From positions 1,624,001 to 1,688,000 of the forward strand of contig NC_015677.1 of assembly GCF_000215705.1 (NCBI RefSeq): a stretch of 64,000 bases of DNA. Direction: 5' to 3'. A model generated the notes under the pieces. That model saw only the letters and a program-made list of their open reading frames with translations, searched no databases and was not told where the DNA came from. Each line of letters opens with the position of its first letter. The first letter of the stretch is position 1. This document shows, piece after piece, positions 26,307-37,902 of the stretch. The DNA comes from Ramlibacter tataouinensis TTB310. Lineage in GTDB: Bacteria; Pseudomonadota; Gammaproteobacteria; Burkholderiales; Burkholderiaceae_C. Position numbers and translations under genes: made by a program.

Positions 26307-27482
26307 ATGCCCGCTCCGAACCCCTCCCTCGGCGGCCGCCCCGTGCTCGCCGTGGCGGCTGCCGCCCTGCTGCTGGCCGCCTGCTCCAAGCCCCAGCCCG
26401 CGCCGGAGCCCGTGCGCGCCGTCAAGGTGGTGACCGTGGGCGCCAGCAATTTCCAATTCGTCCGTGAGTTCCCCGCCGAGGTGCGGCCGCGCATCGAGTC
26501 GCGCCTGGGTTTCCGGGTGGCCGGCAAGATCCTGCGCCGCCAGGCCGAGCCAGGCCGTCGGGTCAAGGCCGGCGAGGTGCTGGCCGAACTCGATCCGCAG
26601 GACTACCGGCTGGCCGCCGAGGCCGCCCGCGCCCAGCTGGCCGCGGCCCAGACCAACCGGGACCTGGCGGCCGCCGACTTCAAGCGCTTTGCCGCGCTGC
26701 GCGAGCAGAATTTCATCAGCGGCGCCGAGCTGGAGCGGCGCGAGACCGCGCTGCGGGCCGCGCAGGCCCAGTTCGACCAGGCCCAGGCCCAGCTGGCATC
26801 GCAGGGCAACCAGGCCGGCTACACCCGGCTGCTGGCGGACGCGGCGGGCGTTGTGACGGCAGTGGAGGCCGAGCCGGGCCAGGTGGTGGCCGCCGGCGCG
26901 CCGGTGGTGCGCGTGGCGCAGGACGGCCCGCGCGACGCGGTGTTCTCGGTGCCCGAGGACCGGGTGGCCGAGATCCGCGCCGGCTCCCCGGTGGCGGTGC
27001 GGCTCTGGTCCGAAAACCGCAGCCTGGCCGGCCAGGTGCGGGAGGTGGCGGCCAGCGCCGACCCGGTGACCCGCACCTTCCAGGTCAAGGTCGCCCTGGC
27101 CGGGCAGGCCCAGCCGGCGCTGGGCTCCACGGTGTACGTGACGCCCCAGGCGCCGGCCAGCGCCGGCGCCCAGGTGATCAAGCTGCCCACCAGCGCGCTG
27201 CGCCAGGAGGGCAACGGCAGCGCCGTGTGGGTGCTGGACACGGCCAGCATGACGGTGCGGTCGCAGCCGGTGCAGATCGCCACGGCGGACGGCAACGAGG
27301 CGGTGATCGCGGGCGGGCTGCAGCCCGGCGCCCAGGTGGTGGTGGCCGGGGTCCACGTGCTGTCGCCCGGCCAGAAGGTCTCGATCTACCAGGACAAGAC
27401 GGTGCAGGGACGCGGCGCTGCCGTGCCGGGCGCCGCCGACCCCCGGGTGGCGGCAGCGCCGCCGGCCGCTCCCGCCCGCTGA
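26307..27482 (+). CDS. RND efflux periplasmic adaptor (membrane fusion protein), lipoprotein
   Basis: Membrane-fusion adaptor of 391 residues linking the inner-membrane pump to an outer-membrane channel. Lipoprotein signal with lipobox LAAC (Cys26). Then come the lipoyl/barrel-sandwich half-motif (GFRVAGKILRRQAEPGRRVKAGEVLAELDPQ begins near residue 70), a helical hairpin rich in Ala/Gln/Arg (residues ~110-165), the second lipoyl half (ADAAGVVTAVEAEPGQVVAAG) and beta-barrel domains. The C-terminal Ala/Pro tail is disordered. Seven bases separate it from the pump gene. No outer-membrane partner follows, so a TolC-like protein from elsewhere must be used. Confidence 0.9.
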   Translation: MPAPNPSLGGRPVLAVAAAALLLAACSKPQPAPEPVRAVKVVTVGASNFQFVREFPAEVRPRIESRLGFRVAGKILRRQAEPGRRVKAGEVLAELDPQDYRLAAEAARAQLAAAQTNRDLAAADFKRFAALREQNFISGAELERRETALRAAQAQFDQAQAQLASQGNQAGYTRLLADAAGVVTAVEAEPGQVVAAGAPVVRVAQDGPRDAVFSVPEDRVAEIRAGSPVAVRLWSENRSLAGQVREVAASADPVTRTFQVKVALAGQAQPALGSTVYVTPQAPASAGAQVIKLPTSALRQEGNGSAVWVLDTASMTVRSQPVQIATADGNEAVIAGGLQPGAQVVVAGVHVLSPGQKVSIYQDKTVQGRGAAVPGAADPRVAAAPPAAPAR

Positions 27483-27489
27483 GGCCGCG

Positions 27490-30400
27490 ATGGACGCTTC
27501 CGACCAACCCAAGCCCGGCTTCAACCTCTCGCGCTGGGCGCTGGAGCATCCGGCGCTGACGCGCTACCTGATGCTGGTGCTGATGCTGCTGGGCTTTGCC
27601 GCCTATTTCCAGCTGGGCCAGGACGAGGACCCGCCCTTCACCTTCCGGGCCATGGTGGTGCGCACCCACTGGCCGGGCGCGACGGCGCAGCAGGTGGCCG
27701 AGCAGGTGACCGACCGCATCGAGCGCACGCTGCAGGAGGTGCCGTACGCGGACATCATCCGAAGCTACTCCAAGCCGGGCGAGTCGCAGATCATCTTCCA
27801 GATCAAGGACTCCTCGCGGCCGGCCGAGGTGGCCAACGTCTGGTACACGGTGCGCAAGAAGGTGGGCGACATGCGCGGCCTGCTGCCCGCCGGCATCCAG
27901 GGACCCTTCTTCAACGACGAGTTCGGCGACGTCTACGGCGTGATCTACGCGCTGCAGTCCGACGGCGGCTTCAGCTACGCCGAGCTCAGGGACTTCGCCG
28001 ACGACGCGCGCCAGCAGCTGCTGCGCGTGCCCGACGTGGCCAAGGTGGAGCTGTTCGGCGCGCAGGACGAGAAGGTCTTCGTCGAGATCTCGCAGAAGCG
28101 CCTGGCGCAGCTGGGATTGGACCTGCCCCAGGTGCTGGCGCAGCTGGGGCAGCAGAACGCGGTGGAGCCGGCCGGCGCGGTGCAGACGCCGCTGGACGTG
28201 GTGCAGGTGCGCGTGGCCGGCCAGTTCCAGGCGGTGGAGCAGGTCGCGGCCATGCCGATCCGCGGAAGCTCGGGCAGCCAGCTGCGCCTGGGCGACATCG
28301 CCGAGGTCCGGCGCGGCTACGTGGACCCGCCGCTGGTGAAGGTGCGCCACCAGGGCGTCGAGGTCATCGCCCTGGGCGTGTCCATGGCCAAGGGCGGGGA
28401 CATCGTGCGCCTGGGCCAGTCGCTGCGGACCGCCACCGGCCGCATCGAGGACGGGCTGCCCGCCGGCATCCGCCTGGTGCAGGTGCAGGACCAGCCGCGC
28501 GCGGTCAGCAGCTCGGTCGGTGAATTCGTCCGCGTGCTGGTCGAGGCCGTGGTCATCGTGCTGGCGGTGAGCTTCGTCTCGCTGGGCCTGCACAAGCGGC
28601 CCGGCGCCGCGGCGCTGCCCCTCTGGCGGCGCTATTACATCGACGTCCGGCCCGGCCTGGTGGTGGGCATCACCATCCCCCTGGTGCTGGCCCTGACCTT
28701 CCTGGCCATGAGCTACTGGGGCATCGGCCTGCACAAGATCTCGCTGGGCTCGCTGATCATCGCCCTGGGCCTGCTGGTGGACGACGCCATCATCGCGGTG
28801 GAGATGATGGTGCGCAAGATGGAGGAGGGCTACGACAAGGTGCGCGCCGCCACCTTCGCCTACGAGATCACCGCCATGCCCATGCTCACCGGCACGCTGA
28901 TCACGGCGGCCGGCTTCCTGCCCATCGGGATCGCGCGCTCCACCGTGGGCGAGTACACCTTCGCCATCTTCGGCGTCACGGTGGTGGCGCTGGTGCTCAG
29001 CTGGCTGGTCTCCGTCTATTTCGTGCCCTACCTGGGCACCCGGCTGCTCAAGGACAAGCCGGCGGCCGCCGGTGCGGACCACCACGAGCATTTCGACACG
29101 CCGTTCTACCGGCGCTTCCGCCATACCGTCGACTGGTGCGTGGAGCACCGCTGGCTCACCATAGCGGCCACGCTGCTGACGTTCGCGCTGGGCATCGCTG
29201 GCATGGGGCGGGTGCAGCAGCAGTTCTTCCCCGATTCCAGCCGGCCCGAGATCCTGGTGGACCTCTGGTTCCCCGAGGGCACCTCCTTCGCCGCCAACGA
29301 GTCGGTGGCGCGGCGGGTCGAGGACCGCCTGCGCCAGGAGGCGGGCGTCAGCTCGGTCACGACCTGGGTCGGCTCGGGCGTGCCGCGCTTCTACCTGCCG
29401 CTGGACCAGGTGTTTCCCCAGACCAACGTGTCGCAGCTGATCGTGCTGCCACACGACCTGGAGGTGCGCGAAACGCTGCGCCAGCGGCTGCCGGCCCTGC
29501 TGGCCACCGAGTTCCCGGAGGCGCGCGGCCGCGTCAAGCTGCTGCCCAACGGCCCGCCCGTGCCTTACCCGGTGATGTTCCGCGTGGTGGGCCCCGATCC
29601 GCAGGTGCTGCGCGAGCGCGCCGACGAGGTCAAGGCGCTGATGCGCGCCAATCCGGATACCCGCGGCGTCAACGACAACTGGAACGAGTCGGTCAAGGTG
29701 CTGCGGCTGGAGGTGGACCAGGCCAAGGCGCGCGCCCTGGGCGTGACCAGCCAGTCGATCGCGCAGGCCTCGCGCACCATCCTCAACGGCACGCCCATCG
29801 GCCAGTACCGCGAGGGCGACAAGCTGATCGACATCGTGCTGCGCCAGCCGCAGGAGGAGCGCAACGCCATCACCGACCTGGGCAACGCCTACCTGGCGAC
29901 CGCCAGCGGCCGGTCCATCCCGCTGACGCAGATCGCCAAGCCGGTGTTCACCTGGGAGCCGGGCGTGCTGTGGCGCGAGAACCGCGACTACGCCATCACC
30001 GTGCAGGGCGACATCGTGGAAGGGCTGCAAGGCGCCACCGTCACGGACGCGCTGCTGCCCGAGCTGAAGGCGCTGGAGGCGAAATGGCAGCCGGGCTACC
30101 GCATCCAGGTGGCCGGGGCGGTGGAGGAGAGCTCCAAGGGCTCCTCGTCCATCGCCGCCGGCGTGCCCATCATGCTGTTCATCACCTTCACCCTGCTGAT
30201 GCTGCAGCTGCAAAGCTTCAGCCGGGCCCTGCTGGTGTTCCTGACCGGGCCGCTGGGCATCGCCGGCGTCGCCGGGGCGCTGCTGCTGCTGGACCGGCCG
30301 TTCGGCTTCGTGGCACTGCTGGGCGTGATCGCGCTGATGGGCATGATCCAGCGCAACTCCGTGATCCTGATCGACCAGATCGAACAGGACCGCGCGCGCG

Positions 30401-30669
30401 GCGTGCCGGCCTGGGATGCGGTGGTCGAATCGGCGGTGCGGCGGCTGCGGCCCATCGTGCTGACCGCCGCCGCGGCGGTGCTGGCCATGATCCCGCTGTC
30501 GCGCTCGGTGTTCTGGGGCCCGATGGCGGTGGCCATCATGGGCGGCCTGATCGTGGCGACCGCGCTCACCTTGCTGGCGCTGCCGGCGATGTACGCCGCA
30601 TGGTTCCGTGTGCAGCGCGAGGGCGCGCCCGCCGCCCCGGCCCCGGGGGCGGTGCCGGCCAGCGCATAA
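27490..30669 (+). CDS. RND-family efflux transporter (HAE-type)
   Basis: Proton-driven RND pump of 1059 residues with the usual 12 transmembrane helices in two repeats, each with a large periplasmic loop (residues ~45-340 and ~570-870). The proton-relay Asp pair is in TM4, GLLVDDAIIAVEMM; TM10-TM11 carry IALMGMIQRNSVILIDQIEQD. The large loops show the porter-domain repeats (VRTHWPGATAQQVAEQVTDR). This is the hydrophobic/amphiphilic exporter branch rather than the heavy-metal CusA branch, because the Met cluster of CusA is absent. Substrates cannot be predicted. An intrinsic terminator follows at 30694. Confidence 0.92.
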   Translation: MDASDQPKPGFNLSRWALEHPALTRYLMLVLMLLGFAAYFQLGQDEDPPFTFRAMVVRTHWPGATAQQVAEQVTDRIERTLQEVPYADIIRSYSKPGESQIIFQIKDSSRPAEVANVWYTVRKKVGDMRGLLPAGIQGPFFNDEFGDVYGVIYALQSDGGFSYAELRDFADDARQQLLRVPDVAKVELFGAQDEKVFVEISQKRLAQLGLDLPQVLAQLGQQNAVEPAGAVQTPLDVVQVRVAGQFQAVEQVAAMPIRGSSGSQLRLGDIAEVRRGYVDPPLVKVRHQGVEVIALGVSMAKGGDIVRLGQSLRTATGRIEDGLPAGIRLVQVQDQPRAVSSSVGEFVRVLVEAVVIVLAVSFVSLGLHKRPGAAALPLWRRYYIDVRPGLVVGITIPLVLALTFLAMSYWGIGLHKISLGSLIIALGLLVDDAIIAVEMMVRKMEEGYDKVRAATFAYEITAMPMLTGTLITAAGFLPIGIARSTVGEYTFAIFGVTVVALVLSWLVSVYFVPYLGTRLLKDKPAAAGADHHEHFDTPFYRRFRHTVDWCVEHRWLTIAATLLTFALGIAGMGRVQQQFFPDSSRPEILVDLWFPEGTSFAANESVARRVEDRLRQEAGVSSVTTWVGSGVPRFYLPLDQVFPQTNVSQLIVLPHDLEVRETLRQRLPALLATEFPEARGRVKLLPNGPPVPYPVMFRVVGPDPQVLRERADEVKALMRANPDTRGVNDNWNESVKVLRLEVDQAKARALGVTSQSIAQASRTILNGTPIGQYREGDKLIDIVLRQPQEERNAITDLGNAYLATASGRSIPLTQIAKPVFTWEPGVLWRENRDYAITVQGDIVEGLQGATVTDALLPELKALEAKWQPGYRIQVAGAVEESSKGSSSIAAGVPIMLFITFTLLMLQLQSFSRALLVFLTGPLGIAGVAGALLLLDRPFGFVALLGVIALMGMIQRNSVILIDQIEQDRARGVPAWDAVVESAVRRLRPIVLTAAAAVLAMIPLSRSVFWGPMAVAIMGGLIVATALTLLALPAMYAAWFRVQREGAPAAPAPGAVPASA

Positions 30670-30693
30670 AATAGCCGGTTGCCGTATTTCAGG

Positions 30694-30727
30694 ACGGGCG
30701 GTCAGGCAGCACCTGGCGGCCCGTTTT
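30694..30727 (+). terminator. Intrinsic terminator of the RND operon
   Basis: ACGGGC (30694-30699) pairs with GCCCGT (30719-30724), with an inner CAGG/CCTG stem, followed by TTTT at 30724-30727. It closes the efflux operon just before the tRNA-Leu gene. Confidence 0.75.
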
Positions 30728-30740
30728 GCTTTGAAGCTAC

Positions 30741-30827
30741 GCGCGGGTGGCGAAATTGGTAGACGCACCAGGTTTAGGTCCTGACGCCAGCGATGGTGTG
30801 GGGGTTCGAGTCCCCCCCCGCGCACCA
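30741..30827 (+). tRNA. tRNA-Leu (anticodon TAG)
   Basis: 87-base class II tRNA with encoded CCA. Acceptor GCGCGGG pairs with CCCGCGC; the D arm contains AATTGGTAGACGC; the anticodon loop TTTAGGT gives TAG at 30775-30777; a long variable arm and the T loop GGTTCGAGTCC follow. It reads CUN leucine codons. It stands between the RND operon and tig. Confidence 0.95.
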
Positions 30828-30859
30828 GACACACACTGATCCTCTAGAGAGAGATGCCC

Positions 30860-32176
30860 ATGGCCGTGACCGTTGAAACCCTCGACAAGCTCGAGCGCAA
30901 GATCACCCTGACGCTGCCCGCCAGCGTGATCCAGTCCGAAGTCGACACCCGCCTGAAGCGGCTGGCGCGCACCGTCAAGATGGACGGCTTCCGCCCCGGC
31001 AAGGTGCCGGTCAACGTGGTCGCCCAGCGCTACGGCTACTCGGTGCACTACGAGGTGATGAACGACAAGGTCGGCGAGGCCTTCGCCCAGGCCGCCAACG
31101 AGGCCAAGCTGCGGGTGGCCGGCCAGCCGCGCATCACCGAGAAGGACCAGTCGCCCGAGGGCCAGCTGGCCTTCGACGCGGTGTTCGAGGTGTACCCCGA
31201 GATCAAGATCGGCGAGCTGTCCGGCGCCGAGGTCGAGAAGGTCTCGGCCGAGGTGACCGACGCCGCCATCGACCGCACGCTGGACATCCTGCGCAAGCAG
31301 CGCCGCACCTTCGCCCAGCGCCCGCAGGACGCCGCCGCCCAGGACGGCGACCGCGTGACGGTCGACTTCGAGGGCAAGATCGACGGCGAGCCCTTCCAGG
31401 GTGGCAAGGCCGAGGACTTCCAGTTCCTGGTCGGCGAAGGCCAGATGCTCAAGGAGTTCGAGGACGCGGTGCGCGGCATGAAGTCCGGCGAGAGCAAGAC
31501 CTTCCCGCTGGCCTTCCCGGCCGACTACCACGGCAAGGACGTGGCCGGCAAGCAGGCCGACTTCATGGTCACGGTCAAGAAGATCGAGGCGGCCCACCTG
31601 CCGGAGGTCAACGAGCAGCTGGCCAAGTCGCTGGGCATCCCGGACGCGACAGTGGAAGGCCTGCGCGCCGACATCCGCAAGAACCTGGAGCGGGAGGTGC
31701 GCTTCCGCCTGCTGGCACGCAACAAGCAGGCCGTCATGGACGCGCTGCTGGCCAAGGCCGAGCTCGACCTGCCCAAATCCATCGTGCAGGCCGAGGTCGA
31801 CCGTATGATCGAGGGCGCCCGTGCCGACCTCAAGCAGCGCGGCGTCAAGGACGCCGACAAGGCGCCCATCCCCGAGGAGATGTTCCGCCCGCAGGCCGAG
31901 CGCCGCGTGCGCCTGGGGCTGGTGGTGGCCGAGCTGGTGCGCACGCACAACCTGCAGGCCAAGCCCGAGCAGATCAAGGCGCACGTCGACGAGCTGGCCT
32001 CCAGCTACGAAAAGCCGGCCGAGGTGGTGCGCTGGTACTACGGCGACAACCGCCGCCTGGCCGAGGTCGAGGCCATGGTGATCGAGAACAACGTCACGGA
32101 GTACGTGCTTTCTCAGGCCAAGGTGAACCAGAAGCAGGTGGCCTTCGACGAGCTGATGGGCAACAACGCGGGCTGA
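30860..32176 (+). CDS. tig: Trigger factor (ribosome-associated peptidyl-prolyl isomerase)
   Basis: Ribosome-bound chaperone of 438 residues (E. coli 432) that meets nascent chains at the exit tunnel. N-terminal ribosome-binding domain with the signature region [17 protein letters not shown] (residues ~44-60), FKBP-type PPIase domain around residues 160-245 ([20 protein letters not shown]), and a helical C-terminal chaperone domain. Two ATGs lie six bases apart (30854 and 30860); the second has the better spacing from the AGAGAGAG at 30846 and gives the family start MAVTVETL. It is followed by clpP, the common tig-clpP-clpX-lon order. Confidence 0.95.
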   Translation: MAVTVETLDKLERKITLTLPASVIQSEVDTRLKRLARTVKMDGFRPGKVPVNVVAQRYGYSVHYEVMNDKVGEAFAQAANEAKLRVAGQPRITEKDQSPEGQLAFDAVFEVYPEIKIGELSGAEVEKVSAEVTDAAIDRTLDILRKQRRTFAQRPQDAAAQDGDRVTVDFEGKIDGEPFQGGKAEDFQFLVGEGQMLKEFEDAVRGMKSGESKTFPLAFPADYHGKDVAGKQADFMVTVKKIEAAHLPEVNEQLAKSLGIPDATVEGLRADIRKNLEREVRFRLLARNKQAVMDALLAKAELDLPKSIVQAEVDRMIEGARADLKQRGVKDADKAPIPEEMFRPQAERRVRLGLVVAELVRTHNLQAKPEQIKAHVDELASSYEKPAEVVRWYYGDNRRLAEVEAMVIENNVTEYVLSQAKVNQKQVAFDELMGNNAG

Positions 32177-32205
32177 GCGACCGGCAGGGCAGGCCGCGTA
32201 CCCGG

Positions 32206-32256
32206 ATGGGGCTTGTGCGCTCTTGCAGTACGGCGCGCAAGCCCCATGTCCTTTTT
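32206..32256 (+). terminator. Intrinsic terminator after tig
   Basis: A 15-bp stem (ATGGGGCTTGTGCGC at 32206-32220 with GCGCGCAAGCCCCAT at 32233-32247, one T-G wobble), 12-base loop, then CCTTTTT to 32256. It ends tig transcripts or attenuates read-through into clpP. Confidence 0.8.
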
Positions 32257-32294
32257 GGCTACAGTACGCCCCAGACAACGGAGTTTCTTCCCCC

Positions 32295-32903
32295 ATGAGT
32301 GCACTTGATACCCAGGCCCTTGGCATGGTGCCGATCGTCATCGAGCAGTCCGGCCGTGGCGAGCGGTCCTACGACATCTACTCGCGGCTGCTGCGCGAGC
32401 GGGTGGTCTTCCTGGTGGGTCCGGTGAACGACCAGACCGCCAACCTGGTGGTGGCCCAGCTGCTGTTCCTGGAGAGCGAGAACCCGGACAAGGACATCTC
32501 GTTCTACATCAACTCGCCGGGCGGCAGCGTCAGCGCGGGCATGGCCATCTTCGACACCATGAACTTCATCAAGCCCGACGTGTCCACCCTGTGCACCGGC
32601 ATGGCTGCCAGCATGGGCGCCTTCCTGCTGGCCGCCGGCACCAAGGGCAAGCGCTTCGCTTTGCCCAACTCCAAGGTCATGATCCACCAGCCGCTGGGCG
32701 GCATGCAGGGCCAGGCCACCGACATCGAGATCCACGCCAAGGACATCCTGAAGACCCGCGCCCAGCTCAACAAGATCCTGGCCGAGCGCACCGGCCAGCC
32801 GCTGGAGAAGATCGAGCGCGACACCGAGCGCGACTACTTCCTCTCCGCCGACGAGTCCAAGGACTACGGCCTGGTCGACCAGGTGATCGCCAAACGGCCT
32901 TGA
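32295..32903 (+). CDS. clpP: ATP-dependent Clp protease proteolytic subunit
   Basis: Serine peptidase of 202 residues that forms the tetradecameric ClpP barrel. The catalytic triad is complete: Ser106 in MAASMGAF, His131 in MIHQPLGG and Asp180 in ERDTERDYF; the segment SPGGSV is the conserved substrate-binding loop. The N-terminal ~15 residues ([15 protein letters not shown]) contain the usual propeptide and axial-loop start. The ATG at 32295 fits E. coli ClpP length. It partners with ClpX encoded 118 bases downstream. Confidence 0.96.
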   Translation: MSALDTQALGMVPIVIEQSGRGERSYDIYSRLLRERVVFLVGPVNDQTANLVVAQLLFLESENPDKDISFYINSPGGSVSAGMAIFDTMNFIKPDVSTLCTGMAASMGAFLLAAGTKGKRFALPNSKVMIHQPLGGMQGQATDIEIHAKDILKTRAQLNKILAERTGQPLEKIERDTERDYFLSADESKDYGLVDQVIAKRP

Positions 32904-32943
32904 GGCCCGGCGTGGCGGCGTTCAGAGTGGGTTGCTCGGCAGC

Positions 32944-32978
32944 AACGGCGGCTTCCCCCGCGGGAAGTCGCCGTTTGC
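32944..32978 (+). terminator. Hairpin between clpP and clpX
   Basis: AACGGCGGCTTCCC (32944-32957) pairs over 14 bp (one G-T) with GGGAAGTCGCCGTT (32962-32975) around a CCGC tetraloop. Only three T follow, so it is probably an attenuator or mRNA-processing/stability element rather than a full terminator. Confidence 0.6.
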
Positions 32979-33021
32979 TATTTGGTTATCATTGAATTTC
33001 ACGTTACGAGGCATCCCTCCC

Positions 33022-34287
33022 ATGGCCGACAAAAAGGGCTCTTCCAGCGAGAAAACGCTTTACTGCTCGTTCTGCGGAAAGAGCCAGCACGAGGTCAAGA
33101 AGCTCATCGCAGGGCCCTCGGTCTTCATCTGCGACGAGTGCATCGACCTGTGCAACGAGATCATCCGCGACGAACTGCCCGCGGGTGAGGAGGCGCGCGA
33201 GGCGCGCGGCGACCTGCCCACGCCCGGCGAGATCAAGTCCAACCTCGACAACTACGTGATCGGCCAGGAGACGGCCAAGCGCGCGCTGTCGGTGGCGGTC
33301 TACAACCACTACAAGCGGCTGCGCCACAAGGACAAGGCCAAGAAGGACGACGTCGAGCTGGCCAAGAGCAACATCCTGCTGATCGGGCCCACCGGCTCGG
33401 GCAAGACGCTGCTGGCGCAGACCCTGGCGCGCATGCTGGACGTGCCCTTCGTCATGGCCGACGCGACCACGCTGACCGAGGCCGGCTACGTGGGCGAGGA
33501 CGTCGAGAACATCATCCAGAAGCTGCTGCAGAGCTGCAACTACGAGGTGGAGCGGGCCCAGCGCGGCATCGTCTACATCGACGAGATCGACAAGATCTCG
33601 CGCAAGTCCGACAACCCCAGCATCACCCGCGACGTGTCGGGCGAGGGCGTGCAGCAGGCGCTGCTCAAGCTGATCGAAGGCACCATGGCCAGCGTGCCGC
33701 CGCAGGGCGGGCGCAAGCACCCCAACCAGGACTTCCTGCAGATCGACACCACCAACATCCTGTTCATCTGCGGCGGCGCCTTCGCCGGCCTGGAAAAGGT
33801 GATCGAGCAGCGCACCGAGGCCTCGGGCATCGGCTTCGGCGCGGCCGTCAAGAGCAAGAAGCAGCGCAGCCTGACCGACGTGTTCCGCGAGGTCGAGCCG
33901 GAGGACCTGATCAAGTTCGGCCTGATCCCCGAGCTGGTGGGCCGCATGCCGGTGGTGGCCACGCTGGCCGAGCTGTCCGAGGAGGCCCTGGTGCAGATCC
34001 TCACCGAGCCCAAGAACGCGCTGGTCAAGCAGTACGGCAAGCTCCTGTCCATGGAAGGCGTGGACCTGGAGATCCGCCCCAACGCGCTGCGCGCCATCGC
34101 GCGCAAGGCCCTGGCCCGCAAGACCGGCGCGCGCGGCCTGCGCTCCATCCTGGAGCAGTCCCTGATCGACACCATGTTCGAGCTGCCCAACGCCGCGAAC
34201 GTGGACAAGGTGGTGGTGGACGAGTCCACCATCGAAGAGAACAAGCCGCCGCTGCTGGTGTACCGCGAAGCCGCCAAGAAGGCGTGA
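33022..34287 (+). CDS. clpX: ATP-dependent Clp protease ATP-binding subunit ClpX
   Basis: AAA+ unfoldase of 421 residues feeding ClpP. N-terminal zinc-binding domain with Cys15, Cys18, Cys37 and Cys40 (CSFCGK ... CDECID). Walker A GPTGSGKT at residues 122-129, Walker [11 protein letters not shown], pore loop GYVGEDVE, sensor and arginine-finger region [10 protein letters not shown], and the IGFGAA loop that docks on ClpP. Start ATG at 33022 gives the conserved [15 protein letters not shown]. Confidence 0.96.
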   Translation: MADKKGSSSEKTLYCSFCGKSQHEVKKLIAGPSVFICDECIDLCNEIIRDELPAGEEAREARGDLPTPGEIKSNLDNYVIGQETAKRALSVAVYNHYKRLRHKDKAKKDDVELAKSNILLIGPTGSGKTLLAQTLARMLDVPFVMADATTLTEAGYVGEDVENIIQKLLQSCNYEVERAQRGIVYIDEIDKISRKSDNPSITRDVSGEGVQQALLKLIEGTMASVPPQGGRKHPNQDFLQIDTTNILFICGGAFAGLEKVIEQRTEASGIGFGAAVKSKKQRSLTDVFREVEPEDLIKFGLIPELVGRMPVVATLAELSEEALVQILTEPKNALVKQYGKLLSMEGVDLEIRPNALRAIARKALARKTGARGLRSILEQSLIDTMFELPNAANVDKVVVDESTIEENKPPLLVYREAAKKA

Positions 34288-34357
34288 TTTCCCGCGGGCC
34301 GGCTTGAAAAACCCCGTGTCCCCGTCCATGTAGGCGGGGCAACTGAAAAGGATTTCC

Positions 34358-36802
<2,445 letters not shown>

Positions 36803-36847
36803 GCCGGAAATTTTGCCGGCCCTGGCGATGAGCACGGAATTTGGCCC

Positions 36848-36853
36848 TATAAT
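36848..36853 (+). promoter_or_regulatory. -10 element of the tRNA-Gly promoter
   Basis: Perfect TATAAT 11 bases before tRNA-Gly. No -35 matching TTGACA lies at 16-18 bases upstream; the GCGATG region there is poor. Transcription probably starts near 36860. Confidence 0.6.
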
Positions 36854-36864
36854 GCGAGGCTCAC

Positions 36865-36940
36865 GCGGGAGTAGCTCAGTTGGTAGAGCGCAACCTTGCC
36901 AAGGTTGAGGTCGAGAGTTCGAGACTCTTCTCCCGCTCCA
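36865..36940 (+). tRNA. tRNA-Gly (anticodon GCC)
   Basis: 76-base tRNA with encoded CCA. Acceptor GCGGGAG pairs with CTCCCGC, D arm TAGCTCAGTTGGTAGAGC, anticodon loop TTGCCAA giving GCC, T arm GAGTTCGAGACTC. It reads GGC and GGU codons, the main glycine codons of this genome. Confidence 0.96.
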
Positions 36941-36950
36941 GACACGGTTA

Positions 36951-36976
36951 AAAGGGAAGCATTCGCTTCCCTTTTT
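36951..36976 (+). terminator. Intrinsic terminator between tRNA-Gly and tRNA-Cys
   Basis: AAAGGGAAGC, loop ATTC, GCTTCCCTTTTT: a 7-bp GC stem (36954-36960 with 36965-36971) extended by A-T pairs, with a T-run to 36976. It ends tRNA-Gly transcripts, so tRNA-Cys may have its own promoter or rely on read-through. Confidence 0.8.
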
Positions 36977-36991
36977 ATCTTCCGTCACCCG

Positions 36992-37065
36992 GGCGCGGTA
37001 GCAAAGCGGTTATGCAGCGGATTGCAAATCCGTCCAGGGCGGTTCGACTCCGCCCCGCGCCTCCA
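36992..37065 (+). tRNA. tRNA-Cys (anticodon GCA)
   Basis: 74-base tRNA with encoded CCA. Acceptor GGCGCGG pairs with CCGCGCC, anticodon loop TTGCAAA gives GCA, T arm GGCGGTTCGACTCCGCC. The short D loop (AGCAAAGCGGTTATGC) is typical of tRNA-Cys. Confidence 0.96.
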
Positions 37066-37072
37066 GATGCCA

Positions 37073-37110
37073 CAGCCCCGCCAACGCAGTTGCCGGGGCT
37101 GTTTTGTTTT
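37073..37110 (+). terminator. Intrinsic terminator after tRNA-Cys
   Basis: CAGCCCCG (37073-37080) pairs with CGGGGCTG (37094-37101); an inner CAAC/GTTG stem extends it past a C-C mismatch, with a GCA loop. TTTTGTTTT follows to 37110. Confidence 0.8.
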
Positions 37111-37123
37111 ACAGTGGCCGCGC

Positions 37124-37213
37124 GCCTCGGTGGTGAAATTGGTAGACACAGCGGACTTAAAATCCGCCGCCCCTAACCCGGGCGTACCGGTTCGACCCCG
37201 GTTCGAGGCACCA
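37124..37213 (+). tRNA. tRNA-Leu (anticodon TAA)
   Basis: 90-base class II tRNA with encoded CCA. Acceptor GCCTCGG pairs with TCGAGGC (last pair G-T), D arm AAATTGGTAGACAC, anticodon stem GCGGA/TCCGC around CTTAAAA giving TAA, long variable arm, T arm CCGGTTCGACCCCGG. It reads UUA/UUG, rare leucine codons in this GC-rich genome. Confidence 0.95.
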
Positions 37214-37255
37214 TCGACCGCAGGCACCAGAGCGCGGTCTGCGTCGGAGAACATC

Positions 37256-37891
37256 ATGCCCAGCTACAACAACCCCCCGTTCGAGATCCATGTGCACGGC
37301 GACGTGCCGCTGCGGGCCGACGTGACCTTCGCGCAGCTGCAGGAGGCGCTCAAGCCGCTGTGGGCCTACGCCGGCGCCAAGTCGCTGGCCGACGGCGCCG
37401 GCAGCTCCTACGAGGAGGAACCCGGCATCAAGTTCGACGCCAAGGAGCACATGCTGACCATGTGCTGGACGGTGCCCGGCGACGAGGACTTCCGCCAGTC
37501 GCTGGACGAGATGTGCATGGGCCTGAACGAGCTGGCGGAGCAGGGCGCGGCCATCGAGGTCACGTTCTACGACACCGAGTTCGACGAGGACGAGGAGCCG
37601 CCCGAGGCCGAGTCGCGCGACGATTTCGTCATGCTCTTCGTCGGCCCCACGCCGGCGGCCATCATGCAGGTCCAGCGCGACCTGCTGGTCGAGGACGTGG
37701 TCAACCTGATGGAGCGGCATTTCGACGGCTCCGAGCTCTCGGGCGTGGTGGCCGAGATCGACAAGCTGTTCAGCCAGCGCTTCGACGCCCTGGTCAACTC
37801 GCTGGAGCTGGGCAAGCCGCCGCGCGGCAGCGGCGGCAGCCCGGGCGGCGGCAGCCACGGCGGCGGCCGCCGGCCGCGCCACCTGCACTGA
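37256..37891 (+). CDS. Conserved Burkholderiales-type protein of unknown function
   Basis: A 211-residue soluble protein without signal peptide or membrane segment. It begins MPSYNNPPFEIHVHGDVPLRADVTFAQLQ, a pattern I associate with an uncharacterised domain family (DUF6806-like) of Burkholderiales; this recognition is from memory and not verified. The body is acidic (TEFDEDEEPPEAESRDDF); the last ~25 residues switch to a Gly/Ser/His/Arg-rich tail (GSPGGGSHGGGRRPRHLH) that could bind metal or nucleic acid. The ATG at 37256 is 42 bases after tRNA-Leu, so it may be co-transcribed with the tRNA. The MFS gene follows after 11 bases. Confidence 0.75.
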   Translation: MPSYNNPPFEIHVHGDVPLRADVTFAQLQEALKPLWAYAGAKSLADGAGSSYEEEPGIKFDAKEHMLTMCWTVPGDEDFRQSLDEMCMGLNELAEQGAAIEVTFYDTEFDEDEEPPEAESRDDFVMLFVGPTPAAIMQVQRDLLVEDVVNLMERHFDGSELSGVVAEIDKLFSQRFDALVNSLELGKPPRGSGGSPGGGSHGGGRRPRHLH

Positions 37892-37902
37892 CGCCAGGCC
37901 GC

